NCBI GenBank assembly: GCA_021805865.1
Contig: JAJZDX010000036.1
Location: 1 to 43,028, forward strand
DNA: 43,028 bases
DNA from: Pseudomonadota bacterium
GTDB taxonomy: Bacteria > Pseudomonadota > Gammaproteobacteria > Steroidobacterales > Steroidobacteraceae
Direction: 5' to 3'
A model generated the notes under the pieces. The model saw only the letters and a list, made by a program, of their open reading frames with translations, searched no databases and was not told the origin of the DNA. This document shows, one piece after another, positions 7,896 to 17,700 of this stretch; the stretch's first letter is position 1, and every line of letters starts with the position of its first letter. A program made the translations under genes and the position numbers.

Positions 7896-8713
7896 GAGTC
7901 GGACCCGGCCGGGCTGCGCGCATCCGCCGTCCGCCGTGCGGCGCGGTTCCCCTTTCGGCGGGCAGAGCGAAAAATGTGCCGGTACTCGGGCGCGTACAGG
8001 CGCGACTCGAGCGCCGGCTCGCGGCTCAACGCCCCACCGACCAGCAGGAGCGTGGTAAGCCGCCAGTCCCGCAGCCTGATCTCCCGCAGCAGACGCCCGA
8101 GCGTGCTGCGATGGGAGCGCTCATCCGGCCAGCTCGCCCGGTACACGAGGGCCACCGGGGTGTCGGGCGGATAGTGAGGGCTGATCTCGCCCACGATGCG
8201 CTTCAGGTGCGGGCCGGAGAGAAAGACGCAGAGTGTCGCGCCCGATCGGGCGAGCTCGGCCAGCCGCTCGCGCTCGGGTACGACCGAAGCCCGTCCCGAC
8301 ACCCGTGTCAGAATCACCGTCTGCGATACCGCCGGCTTGGTGAGCTCGCTCGCGAGCGCGGCCGCCGCCGCGGTGAACGAGGACACCCCCGGCACCACCT
8401 CGTAATCGATTCCCAGCCTCTCCAGGCGGCGCATTTGCTCGGCGGTGGCACCGTAGATGGCCGGATCCCCCGAATGCAGCCGCGCCACATCCAGGCCCGC
8501 GGCCTGGGCCCGCCGGTAGCAGGCCTCCTGCTGATCGAGGTCGAGCGATGCGGTGTCGATGATCTCGGCATCGGCGCGGCAATGGCACAGCACCTGCGAC
8601 GGCACCAGCGAGCCGGCGTACATCACCATCGATACGCGCTCGAGAATCCTCGCACCGCGCACGGTGATGAGGTCGGGGGCGCCGGGACCGGCGCCGATGA
8701 AAAACACCTTCAT
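7892..8713 (-). CDS. cobM: (Cobalt-)precorrin-4 C11-methyltransferase
   Basis: This 273-residue SAM-dependent tetrapyrrole methylase methylates C11. Evidence is 'FIGAGPGAPDLITVRGARIL', 'VMYAGSLVPSQVLCHCRADA', 'LHSGDPAIYGATAEQM', 'VVPGVSSFTAAAAALASELT', 'VILTRVSGRASVVPE' and 'YPPDTPVALVYRASWPDE', the ordered motifs of CobM/CbiF. The C-terminal 20 residues are basic and unconserved. It is joined to its neighbours by ATGA overlaps on both sides. With CbiG and CbiD as partners, its in vivo substrate is more likely cobalt-precorrin-4 than the metal-free form. Confidence 0.95.
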   Translation of the reverse strand: MKVFFIGAGPGAPDLITVRGARILERVSMVMYAGSLVPSQVLCHCRADAEIIDTASLDLDQQEACYRRAQAAGLDVARLHSGDPAIYGATAEQMRRLERLGIDYEVVPGVSSFTAAAAALASELTKPAVSQTVILTRVSGRASVVPERERLAELARSGATLCVFLSGPHLKRIVGEISPHYPPDTPVALVYRASWPDERSHRSTLGRLLREIRLRDWRLTTLLLVGGALSREPALESRLYAPEYRHIFRSARRKGNRAARRTADARSPAGSDS

Positions 8714-9441
8714 GTGTGCCGTCGCTCCCGCGCCTGCCGGCGGATCAACATCGTGGAGAGATAGCCGCTTTGCGGCGGGCCGTCGAAATCGCTCAAGTCC
8801 GCGCACAGCACCTCGCCGGGCAGACCGATCCGGGCCGCGAGCGCGCACTGGCCCGCGATTCCCAACTCGTTGAGCAGCGCGATCACCCAGGGCAGGCGGG
8901 CGCCGATCTTCATCAACACCACGACGTCGTGGCTCTCGATTTCCCGACGGAGCGAGTCCGCATCGTCGGGACAGGGCAGCACCAGAATGCGCTCCTTGCC
9001 CTCCCCGAGCGGCCAGCCGAAGGCCGCCGCCGCCGCCGCGAAGCTGGTGATCCCGGGGAAGGTGCGGGTCTCGGCCGCAGGCAGACATTCGCGCAGCGCC
9101 GCAAGAGTGTAGCCATACGTGGAGAAAGTCATCGGGTCGCCGATGGTGAGATACGCGACATCGCGCCCGGCGAGCAGCTCGGCCGCGATATCGCGCGCCA
9201 GCGCGCCGTAATGCGCCCGCAACACAGTGCGGTCGGGATCCATCTCGAACTCGATCTCGCGCAGCTTCGATGCCGGAATGTCGAGGCCGCTCAGACACTG
9301 GCTCGCCACGGAGTGCTCCGAGGAACGGGCGCGCGGCAGATAGATCACCTCGGCCCGGCGCAGCGCCTCGAGCGCCGCCACGGGCAGCAATCCCGCGGGC
9401 CCCGGACCCACCCCGACACCGAAAAACGCTCCCGCCCTCAT
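8710..9441 (-). CDS. cobI: (Cobalt-)precorrin-2 C20-methyltransferase
   Basis: CobI/CbiL adds the C20 methyl group that marks entry into corrin synthesis. The 243-residue protein shows 'GVGVGPGPAGLLPVAALEAL', 'AEVIYLPRARSSEHSVA', 'DVAYLTIGDPMTFSTYGYTL', 'FPGITSFAAAAAAFGWPL' and 'VVLMKIGARLPWVIALLNEL'. Its first ATG (9441) overlaps the cbiD stop and its stop overlaps the cobM start. Whether it prefers cobalt-precorrin-2 or metal-free precorrin-2 cannot be read from the sequence. CbiX in the same operon suggests the cobalt form. Confidence 0.94.
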   Translation of the reverse strand: MRAGAFFGVGVGPGPAGLLPVAALEALRRAEVIYLPRARSSEHSVASQCLSGLDIPASKLREIEFEMDPDRTVLRAHYGALARDIAAELLAGRDVAYLTIGDPMTFSTYGYTLAALRECLPAAETRTFPGITSFAAAAAAFGWPLGEGKERILVLPCPDDADSLRREIESHDVVVLMKIGARLPWVIALLNELGIAGQCALAARIGLPGEVLCADLSDFDGPPQSGYLSTMLIRRQARERRHT

Positions 9442-10571
9442 CCCGCCTGCCCCAACGCCACGCCGTTCAAACCGAAGAGACGCGCCTCGACCCGTTCCAC
9501 CCGCGTAAGCCGCGAGCGCATCCGCGCGGCGATACGCCGCTCCACCTCGCACCAGAATTCCCGGGCGCGCGGATGATCCCGCAGCGACTCGAGCACCGCC
9601 TCCACGGTGTTGCAGCGCTCGATGGCTGCGGTCTCCCGCGGCGTGAACCCGCACTCGGCGGCGACCTGCGCCACGGCGCGCATGGCCATGGCGCTTCTGC
9701 TCGAGTGAGTGTCCCAGTCGCCCGCGAGCGGCTTGGCGAGCTTGCCGGGATGGCCGATGAGCCAGAGCGCCGGCAGCCTCATGCTCCGCCCGGCGAGCTC
9801 GCGCTCGGCGCACTCGAGCGCAAAGCCGATGAAGTTGGAGATGGACACGATACGCTTCGGCGGGAGTTTCAGCGCCGAGCGCGCGAACGCCGTGCCGATC
9901 TTGCCGGGCGCGAAGGCCACCTCCGCTCCCTCGGCAAGCGCGACGCGGATATAAACCTCGATGGAGGCCATGTAGGCTGACAGCGACATGGGCTCGACGA
10001 GTCCGCTGGTGCCGAGGATGGAGATGCCGCCGACGATGCCGAGCCGGGGGTTGAAGGTCTTGCGCGCCAGAGCCTCGCCGTTCTCGCAGCCGATGGTGAG
10101 ATCGAAACCGGTCCCGGCGCCCTCCAGCACCTCGTCCACGGTCTCGCGCATCATCTGTCTCGGCACCGGGTTGATGGCCGGCTCGCCGACCGCAATGCGG
10201 ATACCGGGCTGGGTGATGGTGCCCACCCCGGGACCGGCGAGGAAGCGCACCTCGCTGAGCCCGTTGCCGCGGACCGAGGCGAAGATCATGGCGCCGTCGG
10301 TGCAGTCCGGATCGTCGCCGGCTTCCTTGACGACCTCGGCGCGCGCCGCGCCCCCATCGAGCCTGTACACCGCACGGATCGGCACCTTCAGGCTGTAGCG
10401 CGGGTCCGGCAGGCCGATCTCGACCTCCTCGGCCCTCTCCCCGTGCACCAGCAGCAACAGCGCAGCCTTCACGGCGGCCGTCGCGCAAGCCCCGGTCGTG
10501 CGGCCTCGGCGCATGCCGTTCTGCGCCCGCACACCGAGGTCAAAGGGAACGCGCCCGGCCCTCGCGCTCAC
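9438..10571 (-). CDS. cbiD: Cobalt-precorrin-5B C1-methyltransferase
   Basis: CbiD methylates C1 after CbiG has opened the lactone and is diagnostic of the oxygen-independent branch. The 377-residue protein carries the family opening '[20 protein letters not shown]' (about residue 20 on), '[20 protein letters not shown]', '[20 protein letters not shown]', '[14 protein letters not shown]' and '[20 protein letters not shown]'. I chose GTG at 10571 because it forms a GTGA overlap with the cbiX-cbiC stop, the junction style used across this operon. An internal ATG about 19 codons later is an alternative start. Confidence 0.94.
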   Translation of the reverse strand: MSARAGRVPFDLGVRAQNGMRRGRTTGACATAAVKAALLLLVHGERAEEVEIGLPDPRYSLKVPIRAVYRLDGGAARAEVVKEAGDDPDCTDGAMIFASVRGNGLSEVRFLAGPGVGTITQPGIRIAVGEPAINPVPRQMMRETVDEVLEGAGTGFDLTIGCENGEALARKTFNPRLGIVGGISILGTSGLVEPMSLSAYMASIEVYIRVALAEGAEVAFAPGKIGTAFARSALKLPPKRIVSISNFIGFALECAERELAGRSMRLPALWLIGHPGKLAKPLAGDWDTHSSRSAMAMRAVAQVAAECGFTPRETAAIERCNTVEAVLESLRDHPRAREFWCEVERRIAARMRSRLTRVERVEARLFGLNGVALGQAG

Positions 10572-12127
10572 GGCACCCGCTCTCCCGCCAGGTGATCGAC
10601 CGCCGCGATGAGCAGGGCATTGATGACGCTCGCCGCCCAGGGCGAGCCGCCGCGCGTCCCGCGATTGGTGATCCGGGGCACCTGCAGACACTTGCGCAAG
10701 GCTTCCTTGCATTCGCGGGTGCCGACGAAACCCACCGGAAGCCCCACGATCAGCTGCGGTCGCCAGCCCTGCTCGCGCACCAGGCGCACGGCCTCCATCA
10801 CCGCGGTCGGCGCATCGCCGATCGCGAGGACGATCTCGTTGCCCCACCGCTCCCACGCGCGGCGGATGCCCGCCGCGGAGCGCGTGAGGCCGGTGTTCTC
10901 AGCCAACAGCTGCGTTTCCCTGTCGTGCACGCCGCACCAGACCGCGAGCCCCAACGGATCGAGGAGACTGCGCTTGAGGCCGCTCGAGACCATGGTCACA
11001 TCCGTTGCGACGCGGCGGCAGCGCAGCAGCGCACGCACGCCCGCCTCTACCGCTCCGGGGGAGAAATACAGGTCATCGACGATGTCGAGATCGCCGCTGG
11101 TGTGCACCAGGCGCTGCGCCACCCGCCGCTCACCCTCGGCCCAACCCGACCAGTCGCGGCCCGCCTCGATGATCCTGAGACTCTCGGCCTCGATGGGATG
11201 AGGCTCGTAGGGCCCGGGGACTGCGCGGGCGGACGGCTCCGCCGGCTCCATCGGCCGGGCGCGCGCAGCCAGATGATGGGGACGCTGCGCCTGACCGACC
11301 TGCTCCTCGAAGCCGACGATCTGCACCCGATACTTGCACAGCGAGCAGTTCATCGCCGCGCGGCCTTCCAGGCCCTCCCGGGCGCGCTCGAGAAAGACCT
11401 CCGCCACATCGTCATGCGGTCCGAGATAGCCCGCCTTGAGAACCTCGATCCCGGGATGGCGCCCGGCGAGCTCGTCCGCCGCCGCGTAGATGCGTTTCAC
11501 GAGCAGGCCGTCGAACAGGAAGTAGGGGAACACCACGATGCGCGCGCAGCCGAGACGGGCGGCGCTGCGCAAGCCCTCGCTGATCCCCGGGTCCGCGGTG
11601 CCCGCGTAACACACGTATGAATGACCGAAACCCAGCCCCTCGTGCAGGAGGCGTGCGAGCTTGCACACCTCGGAGTTGGCGTCGGGATCCGACGTGCCGC
11701 GACCGACCACCACGAGACACGCCTCTGCGCGCTTGATCACCCGGCCGGCGCCCGCCTCCGCCTCGGTGATGCGCTGCTGGGCGAGGCGCAGGAAGGCCGG
11801 ATGCAGATCCACCGGGGCGCCGAAGTGAAAATCGACCGCCGGATACTCCCTCTTCAACAGCGCCAGCTCGCCTGGCATGTCGTTCTTGGCATGCGTGGCG
11901 GCGAACAGCAGCGCGGGCAACATCACGATCGGGCCGGTCCCCGCCTGCAGGGCCGACCGCACCCCCTCCGCGAGCGTCGGACGGGCGAACTCCAGGTAGC
12001 CGTAGGTGATGGTGCGCTCGGGCGAGCGCGCCTTCATCCGCTCGACGAGGGTCTCCACCTCCTCGATGGCTCTCGGGTCGCGGCTGCCGTGGGCGGCGAC
12101 GACGATGCTGTAATCCTGCGTGCTCAT
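10568..12127 (-). CDS. cbiX-cbiC: Fused sirohydrochlorin cobaltochelatase CbiX / precorrin-8X methylmutase CbiC
   Basis: This is a 519-residue fusion. Residues 1-250 are a two-module CbiX chelatase that inserts Co(II) into sirohydrochlorin: 'VAAHGSRDP' (His13), '[16 protein letters not shown]' (Glu46), '[15 protein letters not shown]' (His79), then a second related module from about 140. A linker follows with 'CSLCKYR' (Cys261, Cys264) and 'QRPHH', resembling the Fe-S or metal-binding tail of long CbiX proteins. About 310-519 are CbiC/CobH, which shifts the C11 methyl to C12; the catalytic His lies in '[20 protein letters not shown]' (about His342). The ATG lies 10 nt after the cbiE stop. Early cobalt insertion by this enzyme is at odds with the CobN complex encoded upstream. 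Confidence 0.93.
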   Translation of the reverse strand: MSTQDYSIVVAAHGSRDPRAIEEVETLVERMKARSPERTITYGYLEFARPTLAEGVRSALQAGTGPIVMLPALLFAATHAKNDMPGELALLKREYPAVDFHFGAPVDLHPAFLRLAQQRITEAEAGAGRVIKRAEACLVVVGRGTSDPDANSEVCKLARLLHEGLGFGHSYVCYAGTADPGISEGLRSAARLGCARIVVFPYFLFDGLLVKRIYAAADELAGRHPGIEVLKAGYLGPHDDVAEVFLERAREGLEGRAAMNCSLCKYRVQIVGFEEQVGQAQRPHHLAARARPMEPAEPSARAVPGPYEPHPIEAESLRIIEAGRDWSGWAEGERRVAQRLVHTSGDLDIVDDLYFSPGAVEAGVRALLRCRRVATDVTMVSSGLKRSLLDPLGLAVWCGVHDRETQLLAENTGLTRSAAGIRRAWERWGNEIVLAIGDAPTAVMEAVRLVREQGWRPQLIVGLPVGFVGTRECKEALRKCLQVPRITNRGTRGGSPWAASVINALLIAAVDHLAGERVP

Positions 12128-12137
12128 GCGGCCGCAG

Positions 12138-12821
12138 TCAGCCCGCCGGCTCGATCTGGCTCGGCACGGGCCGCAGAGTGCGGATGAGCATGATGCTCAT
12201 GTCGCTGAAATCGCGCGCGCAGCCGGCCAGCGTTCCGCTCCATTGCGCCTCCCGGCTGGTGAGATTTTCCCACACCTCCACGGGAAGGTCGCCGCTCACG
12301 CCGCGCGCCAGCAGGTATGCGCACACGTCCTTGGGCATGAAATCCCAGGGCCGCGGGATGACGATGGCATTGCGGTCGTCCTCCAGCGCGCGCACCAGAT
12401 GGCGCTTGAAGGGCTGCAAATCGCCTCGGCGGTGGAAGGTGACGAAGGTGGTCTCATCGAAGCACACCCGGCCGCGCGAGGCGAGCACCTGGGCGGAGGA
12501 GATGCCGGGTACGGTCTCGACCGGCTGGCCGCAGGCGCGCTCGACCCGCTCGAGGAACTGAAAGCCGCTGAAGTGGATGTCTCCCATGAACACCACGACA
12601 CAGCGCGCGCCGCCGCGATGAGCGCCGGCCACCTCGTCGAGCTTTTGCACCTGGTCGCGATATCCCATGGTGACGACGCGCGCATCGGGCCGGATCAGGG
12701 GCCGCACCAGGTTGACCACCGCATCAAAGCCCGCCACCACGTCCGCCGCGCGCACCAGCTCGGTCCCGCGCTGCGTCAGCAACCCCAGATCACCGGGGCC
12801 GGCGCCGACACAAACCATCAT
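12138..12821 (-). CDS. cbiE: Precorrin-6Y (cobalt-precorrin-7) C5-methyltransferase
   Basis: This 227-residue tetrapyrrole methylase corresponds to CbiE, the N-terminal half of CobL. Evidence is '[20 protein letters not shown]', '[19 protein letters not shown]', '[19 protein letters not shown]', '[20 protein letters not shown]' and '[20 protein letters not shown]'. The decarboxylating partner CbiT, often fused to or adjacent to CbiE, is absent here and nowhere else in the window. The first ATG (12821) overlaps the chlI-chlD stop. Another tetrapyrrole methylase role is less likely, because all the other methylase slots in the operon are filled by better matches. Confidence 0.85.
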   Translation of the reverse strand: MMVCVGAGPGDLGLLTQRGTELVRAADVVAGFDAVVNLVRPLIRPDARVVTMGYRDQVQKLDEVAGAHRGGARCVVVFMGDIHFSGFQFLERVERACGQPVETVPGISSAQVLASRGRVCFDETTFVTFHRRGDLQPFKRHLVRALEDDRNAIVIPRPWDFMPKDVCAYLLARGVSGDLPVEVWENLTSREAQWSGTLAGCARDFSDMSIMLIRTLRPVPSQIEPAG

Positions 12822-14773
12822 GACAGTACCCTCTTGCCGCCCACCGTGCGGGCCCGTATGGTGATCGACAGCGACTGCGCATCGAAACCGTCCAGGCCCA
12901 GGCACTGCGCCCCGAGCGCCTGCGCGAGCGCAGGCGCCCGTCCCAGGCGGACCGGGCCTGCCTCCGTATCCAACACCAGGGCCGCGATGCCGCTGCGCTC
13001 GAGCAAGCGGGCCCACTCGAGCGACTGTTGCCAGGAATCCGCCCCCGGGTCGAGCGGCACGTTGGCCCGGCCGTCGCTCAGGACGATCAGCAACGGCTGC
13101 GGACCTGAGTCCGAGGCACGCTCGAGCACCCCGAAGGCTGTCTTGAGCGCGTGCGCGAGCGGCGTACGCCCGCCGGTAGGCAGCTCGCGAAGCGAGCGCT
13201 CCGCGGTCTCGACGCTGCGAGTCGGGGCCAGCAGCACCTCCGCGCCCGCGCCTCTGAAGGCAATGACCCCCACCTCGTCGCGCTGCTGGTACGCGTCGGA
13301 CAACAGAGCGAGGACCGTTCCCTTCACCATCTGCATGCGGCGCAGGCCCGCCATCGAGCCCGAGGCATCGACGACGAAGAGAATGAGGCTGCCCTGCCGG
13401 CCCGCTCTCACCTTCTGATGCAGATCCTCCCGCGTCACTTCGAGCGGACCCGCGCCGCGCGCCAGTCCACCGCTGCGCAGCGCCGCGTGACTCAACGTAG
13501 CGGTGAGCGCCAGATCGGTCGGCCGCTCATCGGGCACGGACCTCACCTCGCGCCCCCGGCGCGAGGCGCGCGAGCGGCTGCGGCGGCCGACACCACCTCC
13601 GGCCGGAGTGTCCTTCAGATCGATGCGCGGCGTCGCGACGCGCGCCGGCGCAAACACCTGGTCAGCCGCCCCGGCGCCAAGCGGCGGGGGCGCCTCCTCC
13701 TCCCCCGGGGATTCGCTGCGGCCGGGCTCGGCCTGCGGGGCAGGCGCAGGCGGCGGAGCCGGCCGCCGCAGGGTGTCCTGCAGGCGCTGCTCGTCGAGTC
13801 CCGGGGCATCGAAGGGCTTGCGGCGGCGCCGATGCGGCAGCACCAGGCGGGCCGCCTGCTCGAGGTCCCGGGGCTCGACCTCCGTACGAGCGGCGAGGGC
13901 CGCGAGTGCGCAGGCCGCCTTGACCATGACGAGGTCCGCCCGCAGGCTCCTCACGCCCTGCTCGCAACACAACTCGCTCGAGAGCAGCTGCAACCCTTCG
14001 GCCATGCGCACCTGCGGCAACAGCTCGCGCGCGCGGGTCACGCGCGCGCGCAATGCCTGCTGCCGCGGCTCCCACTGCCGGTTGAACGACTCGGGCTCTC
14101 TTTCCCACGCCAACCGCCGCCGCACGATCTCGGTCCGCTCGCGCGCGTCCTCGGGAGCGGCGACCTCCACCATCATCCCGAAGCGGTCGAGCAGCTGCGG
14201 CCGGATCTCGCCCTCCTCCGGGTTCATGGTGCCGATGAGCGCGATACGGGTCGGGTGCTCGACGGAGAGCCCTTCGCGCTGCACGCGGTTGACGCCCATG
14301 GCGGCCGAATCGAGCAGCACGTCCACCAGGTGATCGGGCAGAAGGTTCACCTCGTCGATGTAGAGGATCCCCCGATGGGCCGCCGCCAGCAGGCCCGGTT
14401 GAAAGCTCCTGCGCCCCTCCTTGAGGGCACGCTCGAAGTCAAGGCTCCCGAGCACACGATCCTCGGTGGCCCCGAGCGGCAGGTTGACGAACGGCACGGG
14501 CGAGAGTTGCACGGTGGGCGCCTCCGCGCGGCACGTCTCGCACGGCTCGGCGGCCTTGCCCGGCTCGCAATTGTAGGCGCAACCGGCGATGCGCTCGATG
14601 GGCGAGAGCACTCCGGTGAGCGCCCGCGCCGCGGTGCTCTTGGCGCTGCCCTTGTCGCCGCGGATCAGCACACCTCCGATACCGGGGTTGACCGCGCACA
14701 GCAGCAGCGCGCTCGTGAGCGGCTCCTGTCCGACGATTGCGGCGAACGGAAACGGGTGAGGATGCTCGCTCAT
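12818..14773 (-). CDS. chlID: Magnesium-chelatase-like ChlI-ChlD fusion, ATPase subunit of the cobaltochelatase
   Basis: This 651-residue protein joins an AAA+ motor to a von Willebrand A domain and probably plays the role of CobS plus CobT in driving CobN. The AAA+ part has Walker A 'GDKGSAKST' (39-47), four cysteines in the following insertion (65, 69, 78, 81; probably zinc), Walker B '[11 protein letters not shown]' (about 135-145) and '[20 protein letters not shown]'. A proline- and acid-rich linker (about 335-410) leads to the vWA domain with a MIDAS motif DASGS (469-473) and '[10 protein letters not shown]'. Its ATG overlaps the cobN stop as ATGA. Such fusions are the usual partner of CobN where cobS and cobT are missing. 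Confidence 0.92.
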   Translation of the reverse strand: MSEHPHPFPFAAIVGQEPLTSALLLCAVNPGIGGVLIRGDKGSAKSTAARALTGVLSPIERIAGCAYNCEPGKAAEPCETCRAEAPTVQLSPVPFVNLPLGATEDRVLGSLDFERALKEGRRSFQPGLLAAAHRGILYIDEVNLLPDHLVDVLLDSAAMGVNRVQREGLSVEHPTRIALIGTMNPEEGEIRPQLLDRFGMMVEVAAPEDARERTEIVRRRLAWEREPESFNRQWEPRQQALRARVTRARELLPQVRMAEGLQLLSSELCCEQGVRSLRADLVMVKAACALAALAARTEVEPRDLEQAARLVLPHRRRRKPFDAPGLDEQRLQDTLRRPAPPPAPAPQAEPGRSESPGEEEAPPPLGAGAADQVFAPARVATPRIDLKDTPAGGGVGRRSRSRASRRGREVRSVPDERPTDLALTATLSHAALRSGGLARGAGPLEVTREDLHQKVRAGRQGSLILFVVDASGSMAGLRRMQMVKGTVLALLSDAYQQRDEVGVIAFRGAGAEVLLAPTRSVETAERSLRELPTGGRTPLAHALKTAFGVLERASDSGPQPLLIVLSDGRANVPLDPGADSWQQSLEWARLLERSGIAALVLDTEAGPVRLGRAPALAQALGAQCLGLDGFDAQSLSITIRARTVGGKRVLS

Positions 14774-17700
14774 GATCTGTCTTCCCCGGTGGCGGCCTCG
14801 CCGCGCGCCTCCAGCACCGTCTCGCTGCGAAGGTATGCCTCGCGCAGCGCCTCGAGGGTCTGCGGCTCGGGCGAGGCCCACATCCCGCGCTGCGCCGCCT
14901 CGAGCAGTCTGCCGGCGATGGCGCTCAGCGCCCAGGGGTTGCTCTCCTCGAGAAACTCCCGCATCCGCTCATCGAGCGCATAGCTCTGCGCCGTCTGCTC
15001 GTACATCCAGTCCTCCATCACTTCGGCGGTGGCATCGAAGCCGAAGAGATAATCGACCGTGGCGGCGCACTCGAGCGCGCCCTTGTAGCCGTGCCGGCGG
15101 ATGCTCTCGAGCCACTTGGGGTTGACGACGCGTGAGCGGAACACGCGCAGCGCCTCCTCCTTCAGGTCGCGGACGGCCGCGCGCTCGGGATCGTGGGTGT
15201 CGCCGAAGTAGTGGCGGGGCTTGCGACCGGAGAGGTGCCGGATGGTGGCGATCAGACCGCCCTGGAATTGCAGGTAATCGTCGCTATCGAAGATGTCGTG
15301 CTCGCGGTTGTCCTGGTTGTGCAGCACCACCTCGACCGCTGCCAGACGAGCCTCGAGCGGCTCTCGAGCCTCCACACCGCCCTCGGCGGCCGTGTAGGCA
15401 TAGCCGCCCCAATTGAGGTACGCCTCGGCGAGATCCTCGACGCCCTCCCAGTTGCCCTCCTGGATGAGCGGCAGGATGCCCGCGCCGTAGCTGCCGGGCT
15501 TGGAGCCGAAGACTCTGTAGCGAGCCGTGCGCTCGGCTTGGGAGCGCGTCGCGCCGGCGGCGACCCTCGCTGCGCATTCCGCCAGGAAGTGCTTGCGCAC
15601 GAAGTTGCTCTCCGGCGGCTCATCGAGGCCGATCACGGTGTCGACGGCCCGGTCGATCAGCTCGATGAGCTGCGGGAATGCATCGCGGAAGAAACCACTG
15701 ATTCGCGTGGTGACATCGATGCGCGGCCGGCCCAGGGCTTGCAGCGCGATCACCTCGAGGCCCGTCAGCCGGCGGCTCTCGGCCTGCCAGACCGGCCGCA
15801 CGCCGAGGAGCGCGAGAATCTCCGCCACGTCATCGCCGTGCGTACGCATGGCGCTGGTGCCCCAGATGCTGATGCTGACGCTCTCCGGGTAGCGTCCCGT
15901 CTCCTTGAGGTGACGACGCAGCACCTCCGCGGCCAGCTGCTCGCCCACGCGCCACGCCACCTGCGAGGGCAGGCTGCGCGGGTCGACGGAGTAGAAATTG
16001 CGCCCCGTCGGCAGGATGTGCGCCATGCCGCGGGTCGGTGCGCCGCTCGGGCCGGCGGGAACATAGCGGCCCTCGAGCGCGCGCATGAGGTTTTCAATCT
16101 CATCCCCGGTGCGATGCAGCCTCGGCACGAGATCCCGGCAGACGAACTCCAGCACCCGAACGAGGCCTCGCGCCGGATCAGCGCTCGCATGAGCCTCGCC
16201 GCAATCGTCCCCGGACAGCCCCCCGGCGGGTCGTTCGCCGGTTGCGCGTCCCAGCCCGGGGCGTGCCGCGTCACGGCCGACACTTCCTGTCCCCGCAGAT
16301 CGCCCCAGGCAATCTTCTCGCGGCTCCCCCAGGCAGCGCTGCGCGGCCTCGGGCACCGCGCCGACGGCGAAATCCCGCGCCTGCAGCTCGGCGATCAACG
16401 TGCGGCACAACTGCTCGATGGCCTCGACGGCATCCGCCCGTGTCCGCAGCGCCCGGCCCGCGCACCGTTCCAGTCCGGCCGGCGAGGCGGGCAAGCGCCT
16501 GCCGCGCTCCTCGAGGAGATCCTGCCACTCGAGGCCGAAGCAGCGTGCCACCTCCCCCGGCAGGCTCGAGACCCCGAGGTTGGGCAGCCGGGTGAGCGAG
16601 CAGAGCATGTCGGTGAGCTGAGCGCCCTGCGGCACCGCCCCGAGAACATGCAGGCCGTCACGGATCTGCGCTGCACCGATCTCGCACAGGTAGCCGTCGA
16701 TGTCCTCGATCAGGTGCGCGAAGTCCGCGCCCTCCATGCGCGCGAGGCTGAGCGGCACGCCGTGCTCGTTGAACCCTTCGTCCCACACCTCGTTGTCGTC
16801 CGCGCGGATGGCGTTGAGGTCCCGATCGAGGCGCGACTCCTTCACCAGCTGCCAGATCTGCCTCTGCAGCAAGGGAAGCTTCGTCGGGTCGAGCATCTCG
16901 AGCTGGTAGTATTCGTCGACGAGCTGGGCGAGCTGCGCCAGCGCGCCGTAGGTCTCCGCCGTCGTCATCGGCGGCGTCAGATGATCGACGATCGCGGCGT
17001 GGGCGCGGCGCTTGGCCTGCGCGCCCTCGCCCGGATCGTTGATGATGAAGGGGTAGAGCAGCGGCAGCTCGCCGAGCAGGGCATCCGGAAAGCAATTTTC
17101 CGACAGGCCCACCCCCTTGCCGGGCAGCCATTCGAGCGTGCCGTGCTTACCGACGTGCACGATGGCGTGCGCGCCCCACTCATCCCTCAACCAGCGGTAG
17201 AACGCGTAGTAGTGATGGGTCGGCGGCAGGTCGGGTTGATGATAGATGGCGTCAGGATCGAGCCCGAAGCCACGCGGGGGCTGGATGGCCAGCAGCGCAT
17301 TTCCCAACGGCAGGCCGGTCAGGATGAGATGCCCCTGCACCGCATAGGCATCCCCCGGCGGCGCTCCCCATTGCGCGCACATGCGCTCGCGCAACACGCG
17401 CGGCAGCTCCTCGAACCAGCTCCGATAGCGTTGCGCGTCCACGCGGCCCGCGGCCCGTCCGCACTGCTCGGCCGTCAGGTGGTCGAGGTCGTAGCAGCCG
17501 CGATCGATCAGCCCGTGCATCAGCTCATCGGAACTCTCCGGCAAGCCCTCGATCCGGTATCCGGATTGCCTCATGACACGCAGCAGCGCAAGGAGCGAGG
17601 CCGGCGCGTCGAGCCCGACGGCGTTGCCGATCTGGGCCGCCTTGGCGTTGGAGTTGGTCAGGATGAAGGCGATGCGCCGCTGCGCGCGAGGCAGGCGCCG

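Noticed and set aside
8710..10488. A 592-codon frame implying CobI fused to an upstream domain
   Set aside because: The first part is cbiD in a shifted frame; CobI motifs start right after ATG 9441.
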